A stretch of 64,000 nucleotides of DNA, taken from assembly GCA_928212115.1 (NCBI GenBank), contig CAKMRJ010005745.1, positions 99,256,804 through 99,320,803 on the forward strand, in the 5' to 3' direction. Below the pieces are notes generated by a model. The model was not told where the DNA came from and made no database searches. It saw nothing but the letters and a program-made list of their open reading frames with translations. The translations under genes and the position numbers were made by a program. Of the stretch, positions 1 to 11,682 are shown piece by piece (the first letter of the stretch is position 1; every line of letters starts with the position of its first letter). The stretch comes from Lactuca virosa. Taxonomy: Eukaryota > Streptophyta > Magnoliopsida > Asterales > Asteraceae.

Positions 1-34
1 TATACCACTTTAGCTTGAAGATATCTTGACTTCA

Positions 35-1498
35 ATGGCTGCTTCTAATCCTCAGCAAATGATTTCAATGCAAATCGCAAATATTGTGGGTGGCCCTACA
101 CGTGCCCCACTGCTAGTTGTGGAAGAATATGATCACTGGAAAGTTAGAATGGAAAGGTTTTTACTAGCCAAAGATAAAGGTGAACAAATCTGGAGATCCG
201 TCAAAGAAGGCCCTCGTGTTCCTGTAAGAATAGTTGTAAGAGATGCAGCTGCTCAGCTCATGCGAGAAGATGAAGTTCGTCCCGCTCCTTTAACTGCTGA
301 TGACATCGAAAAACTGCATGTTGATCAAGTCGCCTTCTTAGAAATGGTGTTTGGTGTTCCTCCTTCACTCTTTGAGCATATCAAGCTATGCAAATCTGCT
401 AAAGAGATTTGGGACACTCTTCAGGATCTGACTGAAGGTTCAGAAAATATGAAGGACAAGCGCCTCACCTCAGTTGTCAACGAATTTGACACCTTCACCA
501 CCACTCCAGGTGAATCTGTGGCCTCAGCCTCCAACCGTTACCGAATTGTTGTCAACAACATGAATGCTCATGGGATTGTCCGAACTCCTTTGGAGTACAA
601 TCTCAAATTCATAAACAGTCTGGGCAAAGGATGGGGAAACGTAAAATCTTGTCTCCAAAGCAATGGCTCCTTGAAAAAGTTGAAGCTCTATCAACTTTTT
701 GATGAACTTCAAGGACATGAATCAAATGTTGCTCAAACCATAAGGGAACTGTCCGGAGGTCCTCTCGCCCTCATCAGTTCTTTTGAATCAACCGTTCCGA
801 ACTCATCCACTCCAGATTCCTTCAAACCCATCGTTCCATCTGTTAAAACATCCGCGTCTATTTTAGCTCCACAACTCTATTCCGCTGATGATTCCGAAGC
901 CATGGACTCTGAACTCCGTTTCCAACAGGAGTTCGCCCTACTCTCAATGAAATACAAACGTCCTTTCAATCCCTCTTACAAACCATACCAAAACAGATTC
1001 AATGCTCCTCACCAAACCAATCCTCAATCATATTCCCCTCCGGAACCAAAACCAACTTCCGAAAACCCTCCTGCATACAAGCCTAACCTCACTAAACCAA
1101 ACTCCGCTCCGGAATCTTCTCAAAATTCCAAATCGGACAAACCAAAGATCTTGTGTCATAAGTGTGGACATGCAAACCACTTTGCCAAAGATTGTCTGGC
1201 TGATGCTCCACAAAAACCAAAAGTCAAGGACTCGGCTTACTCTGTCCGAAGAGCACAAGAAATGGCTGAAAGTGAGAAAGCCTTCGTTACAACGGTTTCA
1301 AGAGATGTTGAAGGATATTGGTCATCCAGAGATGATGATGACATGGTAACTGGAAGGAATATGTGTCTGATGGCAAGACAAACGGTTGAATGTGATGAAG
1401 GTTATTGGTCCTCTGGGTCCAAAGATGATGATGATGTTGCTGAACCTCACTACTGCTATATGACCACCAACGATCCACCAGGTCGAAGCATCGTTTAG
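35..1498 (+). CDS. Ty1/copia Gag polyprotein
   Basis: Structural Gag protein that forms the virus-like particle and packages element RNA. The ATG at 35 is preferred over the TTG at 26. The N-terminal half is the UBN2-like copia Gag domain (a W-rich start near residues 30-50, an EIWDTL motif near 125-130). A CCHC zinc knuckle (CHKCGHANHFAKDC) lies near residue 375. The tail is acidic and has two similar segments around GYWSS followed by Asp runs. It ends at TAG 1496-1498. The same frame reopens directly and runs to 3110, so Gag and the linker ORF could be joined by readthrough. Start, length and domain order fit an intact gag. Confidence 0.85.
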   Translation: MAASNPQQMISMQIANIVGGPTRAPLLVVEEYDHWKVRMERFLLAKDKGEQIWRSVKEGPRVPVRIVVRDAAAQLMREDEVRPAPLTADDIEKLHVDQVAFLEMVFGVPPSLFEHIKLCKSAKEIWDTLQDLTEGSENMKDKRLTSVVNEFDTFTTTPGESVASASNRYRIVVNNMNAHGIVRTPLEYNLKFINSLGKGWGNVKSCLQSNGSLKKLKLYQLFDELQGHESNVAQTIRELSGGPLALISSFESTVPNSSTPDSFKPIVPSVKTSASILAPQLYSADDSEAMDSELRFQQEFALLSMKYKRPFNPSYKPYQNRFNAPHQTNPQSYSPPEPKPTSENPPAYKPNLTKPNSAPESSQNSKSDKPKILCHKCGHANHFAKDCLADAPQKPKVKDSAYSVRRAQEMAESEKAFVTTVSRDVEGYWSSRDDDDMVTGRNMCLMARQTVECDEGYWSSGSKDDDDVAEPHYCYMTTNDPPGRSIV

Positions 1499-1510
1499 CA
1501 GGTAAAATCT

Positions 1511-3112
1511 ATGATCTCTAACAATAATTTTGATTTAATTCCTTGTGAACCGTATCTGACCCAAATCCAAACAGATATGAACACCATCTATAAAGCCTAT
1601 GAGTCTGCCATAAAAGCCAGTGAGAAGAAGGATTGTGAACTAAATCGTCTTAGGTTACGTTTTGAGGATAAGAAATTGAAAATCGAGTCTTTAGAGCATG
1701 AACTTGTAATGTCAAAAGATGAATGTATCATTTTGAAAGATAAATGCGAAATCACTTATTCTGAACGTAATATTTTGATTTCTGATAACAAACGTCTTAA
1801 TGCCAAAATAGATGTTTTGCATAATTCTTTAGACATACTTGAAGCGGACATTCAGATGACTCATAATTTTCGTCATCCATGGTCTAAAGCTCCTGGTCTC
1901 GGAAGCGAGTTTCCGAAACCAATTGTTAGTCCCCTGAAGGAATTACAGAATTTGACATTTATGGGAGAAGTTCCGAACTCTAAACATTCGGACACCCCTG
2001 TTTCTCCCTCATCACCACTTCCGGAGACTACAAACCACTTTGAGTCTCTAATTCCTGAGTTTAAACCAATAGTTGTCAAATGTCCTGATTCCACGCCTCT
2101 TCTGCCTCTGATAAACCTGGACATGAATCGGACCACGGAATTTCATCATAGTCTCACAAATTGTGTAGACTATGTTCCTAAAAGTAATCACGTGAACAAT
2201 TGTGTGATTGAGGAAATTATTCCGGAGACAACTGAAACCAATGCCTCTGAGTTCGTATGGGCATCTTTAGATGATAAAGTTGAGGTCTCAAGCCACGTGT
2301 CCTCTGATTCATATGAATCGGATTCCTTAGTACTTTCAAATACCAAATTGGTTCCCATTACTCCTGAGTTTAAGAATCCATCCAAAGGACAAACTTCTAA
2401 GTCCTCACCTCATCTTAAGAGAAAACCAATGTTGAATAGGAAAGATATTGTAGATCTCAAAGTAGAAGCTCGGAATGCTCACAAAAAGGAGGTTATGATT
2501 AGACAAAATTCCAGGTTTCTTACCAACTCTAAATCAAATTCATCCCGAAATTCCAAAGCACCAACTCATCATAAAAACTCCTTTGTCCCTACTAGGATCC
2601 TAAAAAGACCATCCGAATCTCTTGCTCGCATGGAACCTAAGGAAGTCCTTAGCCCCAATTTATCTCAAGCTCGTGTCAATGTCAAAACCATTCGGAACAC
2701 TTCACCGAAACCGCAAACTGTTTCATCTGTTTTTATTGCAAAATCTGATGGCACAATTCTTAAACCTCAAATTTCAAAAAATAATGCTAAATCAACAACC
2801 GTTTCAAAATCTTCAAAGAAAAATCTTGTGTGGAAAGTCAAAACATCTGTCACTGAAACACCAATTCCGGAGGTAGCAAAAGTTACAAATCCTCTGGATG
2901 TCATAGGTCCGAAGAAGTCAGTCCCGAACCCTCAAGTAGTTGAATATGACTACTGGATAGATGAAAAAACATTGGCCTTCTGTCTGTTCCAAAAAATCAC
3001 CAAGAATGTCATCAAGCAGCACAAAGTTGTTCCCAAGTCACAATCAAAGCCCAAAGCCCGTGCCTATGTCCCAAAATCCAATTCGGAGCCTAAAAACTCC
3101 ATTACTCACTAA
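1511..3112 (+). CDS. Gag-Pol linker ORF with N-terminal coiled coil
   Basis: A 533-codon ORF in the same frame as gag and as the following pol segment, bounded by TAG 1496 and TAA 3110. Residues about 20-115 are charged with heptad-like Leu/Ile spacing, suggesting a coiled coil. The rest is Ser/Pro/Lys-rich and low complexity, with no catalytic motif. SIRE-type elements often carry a long unstructured segment between the Gag zinc knuckle and protease, and this matches it in position. Its edges coincide with splice-like sequences (CAG|GTAAAA at 1499-1507, TTTGCAG at 3115-3121), discussed as a finding. I do not recognise a specific function. Confidence 0.6.
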   Translation: MISNNNFDLIPCEPYLTQIQTDMNTIYKAYESAIKASEKKDCELNRLRLRFEDKKLKIESLEHELVMSKDECIILKDKCEITYSERNILISDNKRLNAKIDVLHNSLDILEADIQMTHNFRHPWSKAPGLGSEFPKPIVSPLKELQNLTFMGEVPNSKHSDTPVSPSSPLPETTNHFESLIPEFKPIVVKCPDSTPLLPLINLDMNRTTEFHHSLTNCVDYVPKSNHVNNCVIEEIIPETTETNASEFVWASLDDKVEVSSHVSSDSYESDSLVLSNTKLVPITPEFKNPSKGQTSKSSPHLKRKPMLNRKDIVDLKVEARNAHKKEVMIRQNSRFLTNSKSNSSRNSKAPTHHKNSFVPTRILKRPSESLARMEPKEVLSPNLSQARVNVKTIRNTSPKPQTVSSVFIAKSDGTILKPQISKNNAKSTTVSKSSKKNLVWKVKTSVTETPIPEVAKVTNPLDVIGPKKSVPNPQVVEYDYWIDEKTLAFCLFQKITKNVIKQHKVVPKSQSKPKARAYVPKSNSEPKNSITH

Positions 3113-3115
3113 TCT

Positions 3116-6100
3116 TTGCAGGCACTTTGTGCTTCGGAGCAAGAAACAATATGGTATATTGATAGTACTTACTCCATGCACATGACGGGACAGAAGGATT
3201 TTTTGCGAGATTTAAAGCTTTCTCCAAATGCTGGTTGCGTGACATATGGCAACAACTCAAATTCTCAAATTCGTGGTTATGGAACTCTCACCAATGGAAA
3301 CTTTTCTATTTCACATGTGGCTTATGTAGCTGATTTGAAACATAACTTGATAAGTGTTGCTCAGCTCACTGACTCAAGTCGTCGTGTGGAATTTTGCAAA
3401 AAGTACAGCTATGTAATGATTGAAGATCGCAAAGAATGTTTAATCAAGTCGCTTCGCAATAAGAACATGTACCCGATCGACATCAACATGATTATTGGCA
3501 AACCACAACTTTACCTTCTCTCCAAAGTTGTTCCTGACGTCAGTTGGTTATGGCACCGAAGGCTTGCTCATTTAAACTTTCGGTATATGAATGATCTTGT
3601 ATCTGGAGAAATGGTGAGAGGTTTACCTCTTCTCAAATTCGAAAATGATCATTTATGTGCTGCCTGTGAGTGTGGTAAGCAATCAAAGAAGGGTCATCCT
3701 GTCATCATCGAAAAGTCCATTTCGGAACCATTGGAGCTTCTACACATTGATCTTTATGGACCATCCACTGTAGAAAGTCTTCATCATAAGAAGTACATTC
3801 TTGTGATTGTTGATGACTTTACAAGATTTACCTGGGTCTTCTTCCTAAGGCTGAAATCCGAAACAGCCTCTGAGCTTATCAATTTTATCAAAGAATAGAA
3901 GTTCTTATCAAACTCCCGGTCAGGAGAATCCGAAGTGATAATGGTTCAAAATTTGTTAATTCCACCATTGAGAAATTTCTCACAGAAAAAGGAACCGACC
4001 ATAATTTCTCAGCTCCCTACACTCCACAACAAAACGGTGTAGTTGAAAGACGCAACAGAACCCTTGTTGAAGCCGATCGATCCATGTTGAACTTTGCAAA
4101 TCTGCCACTCTATCTTTGGGCTAAGCTGTATCAACTGCCTGTTTCACTCAAAATAGGAGTATCATCAATCGACGACTCAACATGACACCGTACGAAGCAA
4201 TGAATGGTCGAAAGCCAACAATCTCGTTTTTGCATGTCTTCGGTTGTAGGTGCTTCATCAAAAACAACCGTGATCATCTTACAAAATTCCACCCTAAAGC
4301 TGATGAAGCTATCTTCCTTGGGTACTCTTCCAAATCAAAAGCCTACAGAGTTCTCAACCGAAGAATTCGTGTTCTAGAAGAAAGTTTTGATATTACTTTT
4401 GATGACAATTTTGTTCGGAACTCTGGCCTCACTAACATCACAACTCACATCATGGAGTCTGATGCTCCTTCGCCAGGATGTCCGAACCCTCAAACAATTC
4501 TTGAGGTTGACTTTGAAACTCTCTTTGGTCCTTCCGAAACCGCTCTTGATTCAGAATCTCGATCAAGACCATCTCTCATTCCAATCCCTGCTTCGGATGC
4601 CCCTGTCTCACAAAACGTTTCCGGCCCAATCCCAAGTCTTCCTCCATTTGATTCCGCACCATTTCAACCTTCTCAGGTTGAGGGGGAGAATGATACAAAT
4701 CCCTCTCTTGAATCAAATATGGATGGCTTTCAAGATGCAGCTGCTGATTTCGATGACTCTAATCCTCTCAACATTGATGAAAATGAAAACTTCTTTGAAT
4801 TCCCTTCTGATGATGATGTCAATCTATCTGGTTCAGAAGTTCAGGGGGAGCATCATCCCAATATTCAAATCATTCAGGTGGAGCAAATCAACTCCACTGT
4901 TGATATAGGATCGACGGCTGCACAAGAACTCCCACGATTACATGTTTGGACGAAGGATCATCCTCCGAACCAAGTAATCGGTAATCTTAATGTTGGTGTA
5001 CAAACTCGCTCAGCTTCCAACATCCAAAATGAATGTCATTTTTCAGCATTCATATCCATGGTTGAACCTAAATCCATCAAGGAAGCATTATAGCATGCTG
5101 ATTGGATTACAACCATGCAAGAAGAACTGGCAGAATTTGACCGAAATGAAGTTTAGACTCTTGTGCCTCCTCCTCCGAACCATCCCATTGTTGGTACAAG
5201 ATGGGTTTTTCGCAACAAGCTAGATGATGCAGGAGTAATCATTAGAAATAAAGTAAGGCTGGTGGCTAAAGGATTCACTCAGATCGAAGGGCTTGACTAC
5301 GATGAGACCTTTGCTCCTGTGGCACGTCTTGAAGCCATCAGAATTTTTCTTGCTTATGCAGCTCATAAAGGCTTTAAAGTTTACCAAATGGATGTTAAGA
5401 GTGCGTTTCTTAACGGTGAACTTGACACTGAAGTGTACCTTCAACAGCCCCCCGGATTCATTAATCTCTCCTTTCCGAACCACTGTTATAAACTCCGGAA
5501 GGCTGTCTACGGTCTTAAGCAAGCTCCTCGGGCATGGTACGAGACTCTCACTGATTTTCTCAAACGCTCTGGTTTTCAAAGAGGAATTTTAGATCCCACT
5601 CTATTCCGAAGATTAAACGGAAAACATCTCATGCTGGTACAAATTTATGTGGACGACATCATTTTTGGATCTACAGATTCATCTATGGTTGCTGATTTTG
5701 CTAAACTTATGATCAGTTGTTTCCAAATGAGCATGAATCGAGAATTAAGCTTCTTTCTCGGCCTCCAAGTCAAACAGACTAACAGAGGCATCTTCATTCA
5801 CCAAGAGAAGTACATTTCGGAACTTCTCAAGAAATACTCAATGGACACCTGTGCCTCCGCCAAGGTACCTATGGGCTTCGGACACAAGATTTTTGCCGAC
5901 CCTTCGGGTGTTTCTGTTGATGAAAAGAAGTATCGTGGAATGATTGGATCCCTACTCTATCTCACAGCAAGTCATTCGGATATTATGTTCTCAACATGTT
6001 TATGTGCCAGATTTCAAGTCAATCCAAAGATAACTCATCTTTTGGCTGTGAAACAAATATTCCGATACCTCAAAGGTACAAAGAGTCTCGGAATCTGGTA

Positions 6101-6620
6101 TCCAGCAAATAAGAGCTTCCTACTACAAGCTTACTCTGATTCGAACTATGGTGGTCTTCAACTCGATCGAAAAAGCACTTTAGGTGGCTGTCAATTCTTA
6201 TGTGGTCGTTTGGTCAGTTGGTCATCCAAGAAACAGAACTGCATTGCTCTCTCAACCGCCGAAGCTGAATACATTGCTGCTGCCAGCTGTACTTCTCAGG
6301 TTTTGTGGATGAAATCTCAACTTTTTGATTATGGTTACCGCTTTCAACACATTCCTATCTATTGTGACTCTCAAAGTGCTATTGCAATCTCTTATAATCC
6401 AATTCAGCACTCCATGACCAAACACATTGATATAAGGTACCATCTCATAAAAGATCATGTACTTAATGGTAACATTGAACTCATTTTTGTTCCATCTGAC
6501 GATGAGATTGCTGATGTCTTTACCAAGGCATTGGACGAAACCAAATTCAATGGTTTTCTCAACAAAATGGGTATGATGGTACCAGATCCTCAGTTCTTTC
6601 AAGAGACTTGTTCTCTTTGA
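3116..6620 (+). pseudogene. Ty1/copia pol (protease, integrase, RT, RNase H), broken
   Basis: Domains in order: a protease-like segment WYIDSTYSMHMTG, where the usual DSG is DST; GAG-pre-integrase with the HHCC finger (HRRLAH and CAACEC); an integrase core with LLHIDLYGP, IRSDNG and VERRNR supplying the DDE residues; reverse transcriptase with the catalytic YVDD near 5650; RNase H ending ADVFTKAL near 6530. Reading is lost at TAG 3896, moves frame near 3898 and again near 4120, and meets TAG at 5091 and 5154. Family alignment suggests the last two replace Gln (CAG) and Trp (TGG). The RT/RNase H block from 5163 is open to the TGA at 6618. Confidence 0.85.
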
Positions 6621-6835
6621 TAGACGTATTTGAAAGAAATCTAGTTCCGATCTCAAAATCTATTCATCTCGGAACTACTTTCTCTCGGATACTTAGGATC
6701 GTTTTACTTATCTTTGTTTTCTGACCTACACTTGAGTTTTTAAACTGTACAGTTCATCCTGATCGTTTGTCTTTTTTTAAGTCCTCATTGGTGCCTGAAT
6801 CATCGTTTCGGAACATACTTCTTGATTGGATCCGG

Positions 6836-7030
6836 AATTCCACTCCGGAAACAATTTCAAAATTGCTCCGGAATTTCAATTTGCTCCGGAATTTTCAAAT
6901 TTGCTCAGGAATTTCAAATTTGCTCCGAAATTTTCAAATTTGCTCCGGAAATTTCAAATTTGCTCCGAAATTTTCAAAACTGCTCCGGAAATTTTAAATT
7001 TGCTCCGGAATTTCAAAAAATTGCTACGGA
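6836..7030 (+). repeat. Tandem array of a ~20-bp TTTGCTCCGGAA unit
   Basis: Nine to ten degenerate copies of a unit of about 20 bp (core TTTGCTCCGGAATTTTCAAA) lie between the end of pol and the post-pol coding region. The unit has no stop codon in any forward frame, so it creates three overlapping spurious ORFs. It contains the CCGGA word that is dispersed through the rest of the element. The flanks 6621-6835 and 7031-7410 hold no recognisable gene but keep scattered CCGGA or CCGAA words. Confidence 0.9.
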
Positions 7031-7404
7031 AGGCTTTCAAAATCTTGGTCCGGAACAATCCTCAAATTGTCAATCAAATTGAATTTTTGCTCCTGAACCA
7101 AAACCTGCTCCGGATTTACTTCACATTCCGGACTTCCTTTTAATATTAGTATGTTCCGGAACACAACTCTTTATCCTCCGGATCATACTCTGTCCGGAAC
7201 AACTCATCCTATCCTCCTCGATTTGCGTGACACGATCGCACGCCCCCATAAAATAACCATCTAACCGTCGGTTGCAATTCTCCATTTTTAACCACACATT
7301 ACCTTACCTTTAACCTCCCCTGTCAAATCAATGCCTCTAACATTAAATGCAACCCATTTTCCTTTCGGATCCTCATCATTACCTTTCTAACCCGACCCAT
7401 TTCC

Positions 7405-7525
7405 CTTACCTATAAATACCTTTCGAAAACCCCTTTTACCTCTTTACGCTCCCTAAACTCTCAAATCTCCCAAATTCTCTCCACTGTTCATCGTGTTCTT
7501 CAAGCTTTCATCACCTGCAACAATG
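7405..7525 (+). promoter_or_regulatory. Putative internal promoter and leader of the post-pol ORF
   Basis: TATAAATA at 7411-7418 is followed by a CT-rich, ATG-free leader of about 100 bases and then ATG 7523 in the context AACAATGGC, a near-ideal plant start context. This is the layout of a plant RNA polymerase II core promoter and short 5' UTR, inside the retroelement and well away from its LTR. It is inferred from sequence only; no transcript evidence is available. Confidence 0.5.
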
Positions 7526-10500
7526 GCGTCCTCTCAAGAATTCAAATCTACTGCTCCTAAGAAATCGATTGCCAAGAAGAAATCCTCCAAAGGATCAAAA
7601 GGATCCTCCTCCTCTGCTGATCAAGAACCATTCTTGAGAGACACTACACAGCTGTTCTCTCTCAATCCAATGGATTATGACGAACCAATCAGGGTAATGA
7701 TTGAGTTCATTGCGAACCATCCCATCTCCTTTCCCCTCACGAAGACCCCAGAACCGCCACTGCCTCTTCATCATCTCCATCGTGCATTCACCAGTATTCG
7801 ACTGATCGATGGTTCTCTAGAAACGACAATCATGGGGGACAGGATTGTTCCCATCTACAAATCGACCTTTCTCAAGGCGATTGGAGTCAAAGCGAATCCA
7901 CTGGGATTCAAAGTCGTTGAGCCCACGACTGAAGAGTTTTAGACATTCATCCACTACATCAGATACACTCAAGACTACCGAGCCAAAGATTTCAAGAAGA
8001 CGGCTGTATCCGGACTCTGGACTGTTTTGATGCACCTCATCATCAGAGGGTTGTCCAGAAAGCATGGAGGAACGGACAGCCTAAGCAAAGACTGGCTGAA
8101 TGTGGTCATCAGCATCTACTCCGAACGATAAAATGCTGCTGATCTTCCGGAAATTCTATAGCAAGACTTCTGCAAGTTTGCCACCAAGCGAAAGCCGAAC
8201 AAAATCTCAAGCCCTCGATTTTGGGCACTGACGCTCCAACAAGTCTTCAAGGAGATTTCGAAACCGCTTCCTGTCAGCACCATCCCTCCGGAGGTATGTG
8301 TTACTTTCAAAACTGTTAAGGCTTATAGGATTCCGGACCAATCCACCTTTGGTCCGGTCAGACGTCTTCCGGACCACATATTGGCCCTACTTCCTTCCGA
8401 GTCCCCTTATTTAAGAAATCACTTAGAGACTTCGGTTGTGTTCTACCCAACACAACCTGCCCCTGTCTCTGTTGAGCCCATCTCGGAAGAGGCCAAACCA
8501 ACCACGTCCGGACCTAAAATCAAGCAACAAGCCAAGAGAAAGGCTTCTCCCACTAAGCCCAAAGCCAAAAAGAAAACCAAAGTCAGTGCTCCCTCTCAAC
8601 AGGAGAGCGCCCTTGACATTCCGGCTGATTCTAGCCATCCGAATACCCCACCTACCCACTCATCCGAGGCACTCCTCGATGTTTCAAAAACACAAGCACA
8701 CACTCACGGGGAGTCTCCACATAATCCACCCTCACCTTCCCAAAAAGGTGATGCAGGTGTTGAAAAAAGTTCCTTGAAGCCCCCTGGAACACACCCACGA
8801 ATCACATTTGATGATCCCATTATCTCTTCTACACGCACACACTCCGGAACCACTGTTCCGGACCCCAAGCTGTCCGGAGCTGGAGTTGTCGCTCCTCCTC
8901 CGGAAGCCTCAACTGGTCTGATACCCGGAAGGCGTACAAGACGATCAGGGGTTAACGATCCCCTATGGGAAGATTTTGTGAACAGGGCCGCATCCAAACG
9001 TCCGGATCTCACCAGAGCTCAGGTGGAGTCCACACTTATTTCAATGAAGAACAGGGCCATCCAAAGCAATCTGCCCTATGTTCCTCCCTCTTACGCTGAT
9101 GCTATCAAAGAGCTCACCTCGGAACTGCCCCCAATCACCACTCATCAAAGTGTCTTCAATACCGATCCGGAAGAAGAAATCTCTGAAGAATTCATGCTGG
9201 AAGAAGAGGTAAAAACCATTCCGGATGCACATCTCCTGACGTCAGTGCACTACCGATCCATGGCATCCGTATCCAAGTCTGCTTATGACTTCGGATCCTC
9301 CTCCTCCACTACTCCGGACGCAGGCTCAAACTCAAAACTTCAAGAAGATGATGCTGCAACCAAACCAAGTCCTTCCGCAAATCCTCCTTCACACCAAGCT
9401 CCTCCGCAACACTCCGATTCCGATACAGAATCGTCAGCTGGTGAATACGTCGACCCCTTCGCTCTTCGTGAGATCCGCACCAATGTATCTGACACTATGC
9501 AAAAAGTGGCATCCGTAGAGACATCTGTAACAGAGTTGAACTCTAAATTGGATCAAAAAGTCTCCGGACTTGATTCCAAACTTGATGCCATTCTCCAGTC
9601 TCTTTCCCAATAGTCCGGACCATCAGTTGCCGAAAGAGAAGCCCACCTTGATCAGCTGATCTCCATCCGGCTCAAGCACACAATGGAGCAAGTTGACTCC
9701 AAGTATGATGCTTTGGTGGATAATTATCTCAACACCATTTCTTCCATGCTCAAGGTCCATGACGATCTGGTGTCTGCTACCAACAACCTAATCAAACAGA
9801 CCCATGTTCGTCATGAGAAACAAATTCAACGGCTGGAGAAGGAGATCCAGAAGAAGGATGAGATGAACCATATTATTCAACAAGTCCTCATCAAACTCCT
9901 ACGCTCAACTTGGAACATTGTTGATGTTATGAACAGGAAGTTTGATGAGATGATTGCCATCCTCAGTAGCACGTTTAAACACATCTCTGATCAAGATCCT
10001 ACTGCCGAAGCCTACGACACTCTCACTCTTCGACTTTCAACAGGTCTTCAGAAAGTCTTCTCCAAATTCGACGATCTGAAAGAGGTTTTACAGCTTGCAC
10101 CGGTTCCACGGTTCACCGATGCAAGAGGGGGGAGAAGGCCCAAGCAGAAGATGGAAACCAGCCACGAAATTTACTCTCCAGGATGAGGACCTGGATTCCG
10201 AAGATGAAGGCGTTCAAATCGTCTCCGGAATCCTAAGGATTACTGAAGGAGAAGGAAGCGAAAATGAAGACATATATGTTCCGGATGAAGCTCCTAAAGG
10301 AGTTCTTGGTCTTCAAGCTCCCAAGTTGATTATTTTGAAGGAGATGACTGAAGAACAAAAGAGGATCTGGTCCGCAGTTTCTTGGCCATCCTCTCTTCCG
10401 GAAGCTTTTTGAAAGGGCTGTCAAAATGGCCAAGGCAAAATCATTTCTTACTGCTCAAGCCTTCCGAGCCACTCCTCCCATGCAGTCTCCCACTCCCATT

Positions 10501-11647
10501 CCGGAACCAAAAATTGCTCTAATCGACCAGGGCTCTCCACCCCGGACCCCTGATGATATTCCGGAAGAACCACGTCCAAATCCCGCTCCGGAATTCTCGA
10601 TCGAAGAAAATATGAAGCATGCCATTGCTGCGCTTCAAAGAGCCAAAGGAAAGAAACCGATGACTGATGAGCAACAAGCCTTTCACTCCGGACCTCCTCC
10701 CAAGCACAAACAAGGATGGTCTCAGGAGGATATAAATCAGGCTCTTGAGGACAGCATCCAAATCCAAGCTCTGAAAGACAATCCTGATCCGATGCGTGAC
10801 ATCTCTCCTCTCTGCCGTGAAGGAATTCTAAAGGCTCATGAAATTATTCCGTACCTATATTATGACCTTCCCTCCAATGATGTTGATCAGCTGGATCTTC
10901 CTCTTTCTCCTTACAGCAAATTCTACACCAAGTTTGCTCCTCTTCACCCAACAGATGATCCGGAAGTGATCATCCGGACTGAGCGAGAAAGGCTCAAAAC
11001 GTTCTATGCAAAAAATGCTCAACCATTCAAGGAAGTGTGGACAAGGAAGAGGATCACCAAAGTTCAAGGCTTCGGAAGAAAAATTCTAGTGAAATTTGAG
11101 ATGAACTGTCCTTTATTCTGTTTCCACCTCCTCCGGAACAAGCCGACTCCCCGGACCGTTACTGATGCGGATTTCCCTTCAATGAATCTGAATGACATCC
11201 TCACTCTAGCTTGCTTATTTCAAAGAAAACCAAAAGGATGACATCAGTATGAGTGCTTACCATGCAACTCTCAGCTTTCTTAAAGATTACGTTGCTGAGT
11301 TCTGCCGGTGTGATTATGAACTTGCACACCTCTACGGAACCGAAAAATTCGTTGCCAAGATCGATTTTGTTCTTCCGGAAGCTGAAATTCTTGCAGACGG
11401 TCCCATTGAAGAACCGGTTCTAGGGTTTGTCTACACCACCAGAAGAACAAACAATAAGGACTTCTTCCGAGTCCTTGATAAACACCTAGTTCCGACCAAA
11501 GCTCTGCAGAAGTTCATATCCCGGGCGTCCAAATCAGATGCTCCGGAACAGGTCAAGGCGAAGTTTGTAAGTCAACTGACATGGTACATTGCGGTGCGAG
11601 AATGGTTGTTCAGAACCTACACCTTCATCAAGGAGGAAATGAATTGA
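7523..11647 (+). pseudogene. Post-pol ORF of the SIRE-like element, decayed
   Basis: A long extra coding region downstream of pol. One frame runs from ATG 7523 to 10186, interrupted by TAG 7940, TAA 8129, TAG 8159 and TAG 9611. Reading then shifts at the G-run near 10125, again near 10400 and near 11235, and ends at TGA 11645. The N-terminus is Lys/Ser-rich (KKSIAKKKSSKGSKGS), like a nuclear signal. A folded-looking segment follows (about 7650-8400), then a Pro/Ser-rich acidic part, a predicted coiled coil (about 9480-10000) and a conserved-looking C-terminal block (10800-11640). SIRE1-type elements carry an envelope-like ORF here, and related anonymous post-pol proteins occur in Asteraceae. 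No signal peptide or clear membrane span is visible, so an envelope function is unsupported. Function unknown. Confidence 0.6.
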
Positions 11648-11672
11648 GCTTGTTGGATTGCTAAGTTCACTT

Positions 11673-11680
11673 AGGGGGAG
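11673..11680 (+). other. Polypurine tract of the SIRE-like element
   Basis: AGGGGGAG lies just before the TGTTGGAACC that opens the 3' LTR, as expected for the plus-strand primer. Confidence 0.8.
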
Positions 11681-11682
11681 AT

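Noticed and set aside
6767..7143. Three overlapping forward ORFs of 76-105 codons
   Set aside because: They are the same ~20-bp tandem array read in three frames.
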